Assembly (NCBI GenBank): GCA_943704425.1
Contig: CALSCP010001679.1
Coordinates: 9,524 to 34,603 of the forward strand
From: Ministeria vibrans ATCC 50519
Lineage: Eukaryota; Opisthokonta; Filasterea
Direction of reading: 5' to 3'
DNA length: 25,080 nt
Positions 21,401 through 25,080 of this stretch are shown one piece after another. Numbering within the stretch: position 1 is the stretch's first letter; each line of letters opens with the position of its first letter. The notes beneath the pieces are model-generated. The model saw only the letters and a program-made list of their open reading frames with translations, was not told the DNA's origin and made no database searches. The position numbers and the translations under genes were made by a program.

Positions 21401-24400
21401 CGTATACACATCCACTGTGGCACGGTAGCACTTGAGCGCCATTTCGAGGTTCTCGCCGCGGTCGCCCTTGACACGTTCCTGGTAGGCAGCCGCAATGTTG
21501 TTCACGGTGGCCGCCCATTTGCGTGGATTGCGGTCGCGTGTGCGCACCAGCAGTGCATTGTTGCAGCATTCAATGGCACGCTCAATGTTCTCCGCGTGCA
21601 CCCCGCGCATTCGCTGGTGATAGGCGCTTGCCAAGTTGTTCATGGTAGACGCCCAGTCGTCCGGCGTGTCGCGCATCGTGAACACCTTGAGAGCAAGTTC
21701 ACAGCGTCGCACAGCCTCCTCAATGTTGTCGGCTCGCGAACCGACCACGCGCTCCTGATAGGCGGCCGCAAGGTTGTTCTGTGTCGCGGCCCACTTGAGA
21801 GGGTTGACCTCGCGCGTGCGTACTTCGAGAGCCTGGTTGCAGTAGCGAATTACCTCTTCGATGTTGTCGGCACGCAGACCCTTGACGCGCTCCTGGTAGG
21901 CGCTCGCCAGATTGTTGAGGGTCGCAGCCCAGTCTTCGGGATGCCGATCGCGTGTGTACACATGCAGGGCCTGTTGACAGCCGACAATCACCATTTCAAT
22001 GTTGTCGGCGCGGTTTCCCTTGATGCGCACACGGTAGAGCTTGGCCATGTTGATTTGCAGCGCGGCCCACCAGAGGGGATCTTCGTTGCGCGTGCGCACC
22101 TTCATGCTCTCGAGGAAGCGACGAATAGCCTCCTCTTGATTCTCGGAGCGATCGCCCTCGCGACGGTCCGTGAACGCAATGGCCAGGTTGATTTGGGCCA
22201 TGGACCAGAGCTCGGGGAAGCTCGCCTGGTTGTACACCTGGAGCGCACACGAGAAGTGCATGATGGCCTTCTCAACATTAATGTCGTGGTCGCCCATCTG
22301 ACGCTCCTGGTACGACATGGCAAGACTGTTGTGAATGTTGGCCCACGTTTCGACGTGAGGGTCGCGCGGCAGCAGTTGCAGTGCCCACTCAAAGTGACGA
22401 ATGGCCAACTCAAGGTTCTCGCGACGCGTTCCGGTGCGTCGAGTGAATGCCTCGTACGCCTGGCTGTAATGCTCCTCGGCCTTGGTCGCGTCCGGCTCGC
22501 GAATGTCTGTCTGCGAGCCACCCACAATGGAGACAGCGGAAGCAGTCGTTGACGTGACCTGCGCACCCGATTGCGTACGTTTAGTTGGCGTCAGTGTTGT
22601 CGAGCGTGGCGTGCGGTCGAGGGCCTGGAGACCGCGTGCGAGAGCGTCGGCGACGTCGGGTGCAGGCTCGTGCATGAGCGAGCCAGGACGCTCCGTCTTC
22701 TTCTTCTTCTTCTTGCCACTCGAACCGGGCGCGCTCGTAATCGTCGCACTCGGTGTTCCCATGCCATTGGTGTTGTCCTGAGAGGTCTTGGTGGTTGAGG
22801 CGGTCGACACAGCCGACGGTCGAGAGCGACCCGACGAGATGGCTAGGGCACCAAGCACAGCAAGTGCCGCATCACTGTCGTCCTCTTGGTCGTCAGGTCC
22901 CACCGCCGGCTCCGACGCCGCAAGTTTCGAACGTTCCATACGCTCACGGTCACGTTCGCGACGCAAATGATGTTGTTCCGCGACACGATCGGCTGTCTCA
23001 CGCTTGTGACGCTCCTCGGCCTCAGCACGCGTCTGCTCCTCGGCCAACAGACGCGCCTTGTCCGCCTCGATTTGACGGGCCTCCGCCTCAGCCTTGTCGC
23101 GTGCTGCACGCTCAGCTGCCTCAGCCTTTTCGCGCGCAACACGCTCAATGGCCTCGCGCTCGGCTTCCTCCATGGCGGCAAGACGCGCCGCATTTTCCTT
23201 GGCAACACGAGCCTCTTCGGCCTTGCGCGCTTCCTCGGCGGCCTTGCGCGCTGCCTCCTCTGCCTTCTTCTTCTCGGCAGCCGCACGCTCGGCCGCTGCG
23301 AGTGTCGCAATGCGCTTCTGTTCGAGAGATTCTCGCGCGCGATGCAGTGCCGCCACGAGCGATCGATTGTACACGACGGCAACACGCGCCGATCGATGAA
23401 ACATGGACACGGCTGTGTCAATTTCGGCGCGTCGCAGACGATCGGCAATGCGTTTGCGCGCTTTCTCGAGCACACGATGACGCCAGACACGCTGGATGCG
23501 CACGACGAGGCGCACGGCCCGACGGAAGCGGCGAACCCGCTCAAGCCGTTGGCGAGCGCGCACCAAAGCACCGTGTACCCAAAAGTGTCGTATGTGGGCA
23601 ACCATGACGGAGAAGCGCACGAACCAAGCAAGGGCGTGGGTACGACGCAGTTGGATCCGGGCGCGTGCGAGCGCAGGGTAGACGGTCTTTTGGATGACGG
23701 TGACGACGCGCACAGCCTTGATAAAGCGACGTGCCGCACGGTGGCGGTTGAGGATGCGTTTGAGGCGTGAGCAAGCACGACAGGCATTGATGGCACTATG
23801 AAAACGGCGACGTGCAAGCCACGACTTGACACGCTTGACCACATCGGCCATTTGCGACTCGCTACCGTCGCCGATAAGGTCCTCGAGAATGGCCATTTTG
23901 CCGGGACGAAAGAACACTTTGGTAAGGCCAATCTGGAAGTCCTTGTCACCGCTGAGATTGAGCGCCACGAGAAGCGCCTCACAGAACATGGACGGCTTGA
24001 GCTTGGCAATGACTGGTGGCATGGCGGGCGCATAGCGTTCGTAGAGGGTCTCAAACGAGCAACGTGTGGGGAAACCCGCCTGCATGAGCTGCACGGCCGC
24101 ACACATGCCCGAACAACGCAGTTGCAACATGACCATGTTGGAGTCAAAATCGTCGGCGATTTGCTTGCTGTTTGGCTTGATGCAACGGATAAAGTGGCTC
24201 GGGCTCTTGTTGAGACGCTCCAGCAGGTGATGAAGCTGCACCTTGAAGCGACTGGCCACACTCTTGGTACGTTTGGTCGCCCCTGTTGGGCTACCAATAG
24301 CGTTGCTCAGGGCCTTTTTGCATGGAGTGAGCTACGAAATGAGAGAAGAAAGAACAAAGTGTGTGTTTTAAGGAAGATTAGGAAACGAAAAAACAAAAAA

Positions 24401-25080
24401 GAGAAATATGAGAGAAATGCTATTCAACATTTGTGTGCATACGGAAGAGTCGTTTAGAATGGCGACAAGAGAGTCGTGGAGTTGATCGTTGTTCTTCTCG
24501 AGGAAACCTTCGACTTCGTAGACGACTTCACCAGCAAAATGGACCACAATGAACCCTTGGTCTTGCTTCACCTTGGCCAGCCGTCCCATTTGCTTCAAAC
24601 TGGAGCTCCCCTTGTTCATTTTGAGCACCTGTACAACAACAAAAGATAGAACGAGAGAGATGCAAGAGTAAGTGACAACACCAAAATAAAAAGTTGATTA
24701 CCTTTTCGCAGTAGGTGCGATCGGAAGCGTTGGGAAAGACACACTCTTCGTCAAGGAGCGCCAGGAGACCGACGCGACGGTCTTCCACGAGCTCGATGGT
24801 TGAGGTGTTGTCGTGGAACTCGACCTTGCGGTAGCGCAAAGCCTCCATCTCGTAAATGTTCTGCTCCTGCATGAGAATCTGGCGGTTAAAGTACTGCTGG
24901 AGCTGCTCGTTGACGTGGTTGATGCAGAGCTGCTCGAATCCGTTGCGTTTGAACACCTCAAAACCCGCAATGTCGAGAATGCCAATGAGTGTTTGGTCCG
25001 GAGAGTCATCACTTGAAGTGGTTGATTCCCTCGGCACAGATCCCACCGTTCTGGCACGGCGACGATGCACACTCGTCAAT
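18173..25080 (-). CDS. Unconventional myosin with TPR array and CHAT domain (N-terminus outside window)
   Basis: Exons 24702-25080 (5' partial), 24443-24628, 18668-24331 and 18173-18373 give about 2142 residues in one frame. Motor: IGILDIAGFE, FEQLCINHVNEQLQQYFN, LLDEECVFPNAS, FHFAGEVVYEV-type strand (VVHFAGEVVYEV), SPSHFIRCIKPN, GFPTRCSF and FQIGLTKVFFRPG. A basic neck with degenerate IQ-like helices follows (about 23860-23400), then an Ala/Glu/Arg/Lys helix (about 23320-22930) suited to a single alpha-helix or coiled coil, a Ser/Thr-rich linker, eleven 46-residue TPR units (20909-22426), more degenerate TPR-like helices split by a Gly/Ala/Ser linker (about 20380-20690), and a CHAT domain (about 19600-18173) with LLVPHRALCSVPLQALP, VTIGDIFSHVRLP, YSGADSVVHSLWML and the typical end SPLYWASLVVHG. 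The CHAT His and Cys are replaced (Arg at 18953-18955, Gly at 18827-18829). I know of no named myosin class with this tail. A role in cargo or signalling scaffolding is inference. Confidence 0.92.
18389..18476. repeat. (GA)n microsatellite in myosin intron
   Basis: About 85 bp of GA repeat on the plus strand in the last intron (18374-18667) of the myosin gene, directly followed by the satellite at 18478-18622. Confidence 0.95.
18478..18622. repeat. GA-rich tandem satellite in myosin intron
   Basis: Four units of about 33-37 bp, with CAAAGTGAT cores starting at 18501, 18538, 18571 and 18604, separated by AGAGAG and GGGAGAAAAAAA. It is the reverse complement of the unit in the ATG4 intron at 13941-14100. 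Both genes are on the minus strand, so the unit is inverted relative to transcription between the two. Confidence 0.88.
20909..22426 (-). repeat. Eleven tandem 138-bp (46-residue) TPR-coding units
   Basis: Within the myosin tail. Exactly eleven back-to-back units of 46 residues follow the pattern: R.ENIEEAI, then QALEVRTR, then P..WA.T.NNLA, then AYQERV.GD. There are no indels between units (1518 bp = 11 x 138). The style, with TREAxPxxWAxTQNNL and a RxRGDRAEN junction, is the one I associate with cyanobacterial TPR proteins that also carry CHAT. Two or three weaker units continue downstream. Confidence 0.9.

Noticed and set aside
20750-22552. 600-residue open frame on the plus strand
   Set aside because: It lies exactly antisense to the TPR array; the 138-bp periodicity and codon bias keep the opposite frame open. 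No family motifs are visible, and the minus frame is clearly coding.
22753-24457. Long plus-strand open frames (His/Pro/Arg-rich and others)
   Set aside because: Antisense shadows of the myosin neck, charged helix and motor exon; no recognisable domain.
1-25080. CRISPR arrays, insertion sequences or bacterial operons
   Set aside because: Dense spliceosomal introns and eukaryotic genes throughout; all repeats seen are microsatellites, satellites or protein-coding repeats.

Overview
This window comes from a nuclear genome of a flagellated, probably unicellular eukaryote. Nearly every gene is interrupted by short, AT-rich or microsatellite-rich introns; I placed 56 of them, and 52 begin with GTA. 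TAA, TAG and TGA are all used as stops. Two genes are cilium-specific (B9D2 of the transition zone, DAW1 of axonemal dynein assembly). The CD-MPR-type receptor tail and the myosin suggest the opisthokont/apusozoan side of the tree, but the species cannot be read from the sequence. Exon boundaries below were worked out by eye from GT...AG sites, reading phase and remembered family conservation.

Layout, left to right: uracil-DNA glycosylase UNG (minus, runs off the left edge); B9D2 (minus, complete, 175 aa); a secreted or type II membrane protein (plus, 363 aa); pescadillo PES1 (minus, 8 exons, 644 aa); a 111-aa membrane protein consisting only of the transmembrane segment and cytosolic tail of a cation-dependent mannose-6-phosphate receptor (plus); an EF-hand/coiled-coil protein (minus, 686 aa); a 203-base assembly gap; a mitochondrial Mrs2-type magnesium channel (minus, 13 exons, 395 aa); the autophagy protease ATG4 (minus, 9 exons, 525 aa) with a duplicated first exon; DAW1 (plus, 10 exons, 433 aa); and a very large unconventional myosin (minus, runs off the right edge) whose tail carries a tetratricopeptide array and a CHAT (caspase-HetF-associated) domain.

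The genes are packed tightly. Three pairs are head to head (B9D2/secreted protein, 162 bp apart; PES1/receptor tail, 178 bp; ATG4/DAW1, 118-444 bp depending on which ATG4 first exon is used). Three pairs are tail to tail (secreted protein/PES1, 79 bp; receptor tail/EF-hand gene, 103 bp; DAW1/myosin, 203 bp). Functions are mixed (DNA repair, cilium, ribosome biogenesis, endolysosomal sorting, autophagy, mitochondrial Mg2+), so this is a dense gene neighbourhood and not an operon-like system.

The most unusual object is the myosin-TPR-CHAT fusion at 18173-25080. It has a myosin motor, a basic neck, a long charged helix, eleven 46-residue TPR units of a style I associate with cyanobacterial TPR-CHAT proteins, and a CHAT fold whose catalytic His and Cys positions are Arg and Gly. 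It looks like a motor carrying a protease-dead caspase-like module. Also notable are the receptor tail without a luminal domain, the duplicated ATG4 first exon, and a satellite-like unit of about 31-37 bp shared by introns of unrelated genes.
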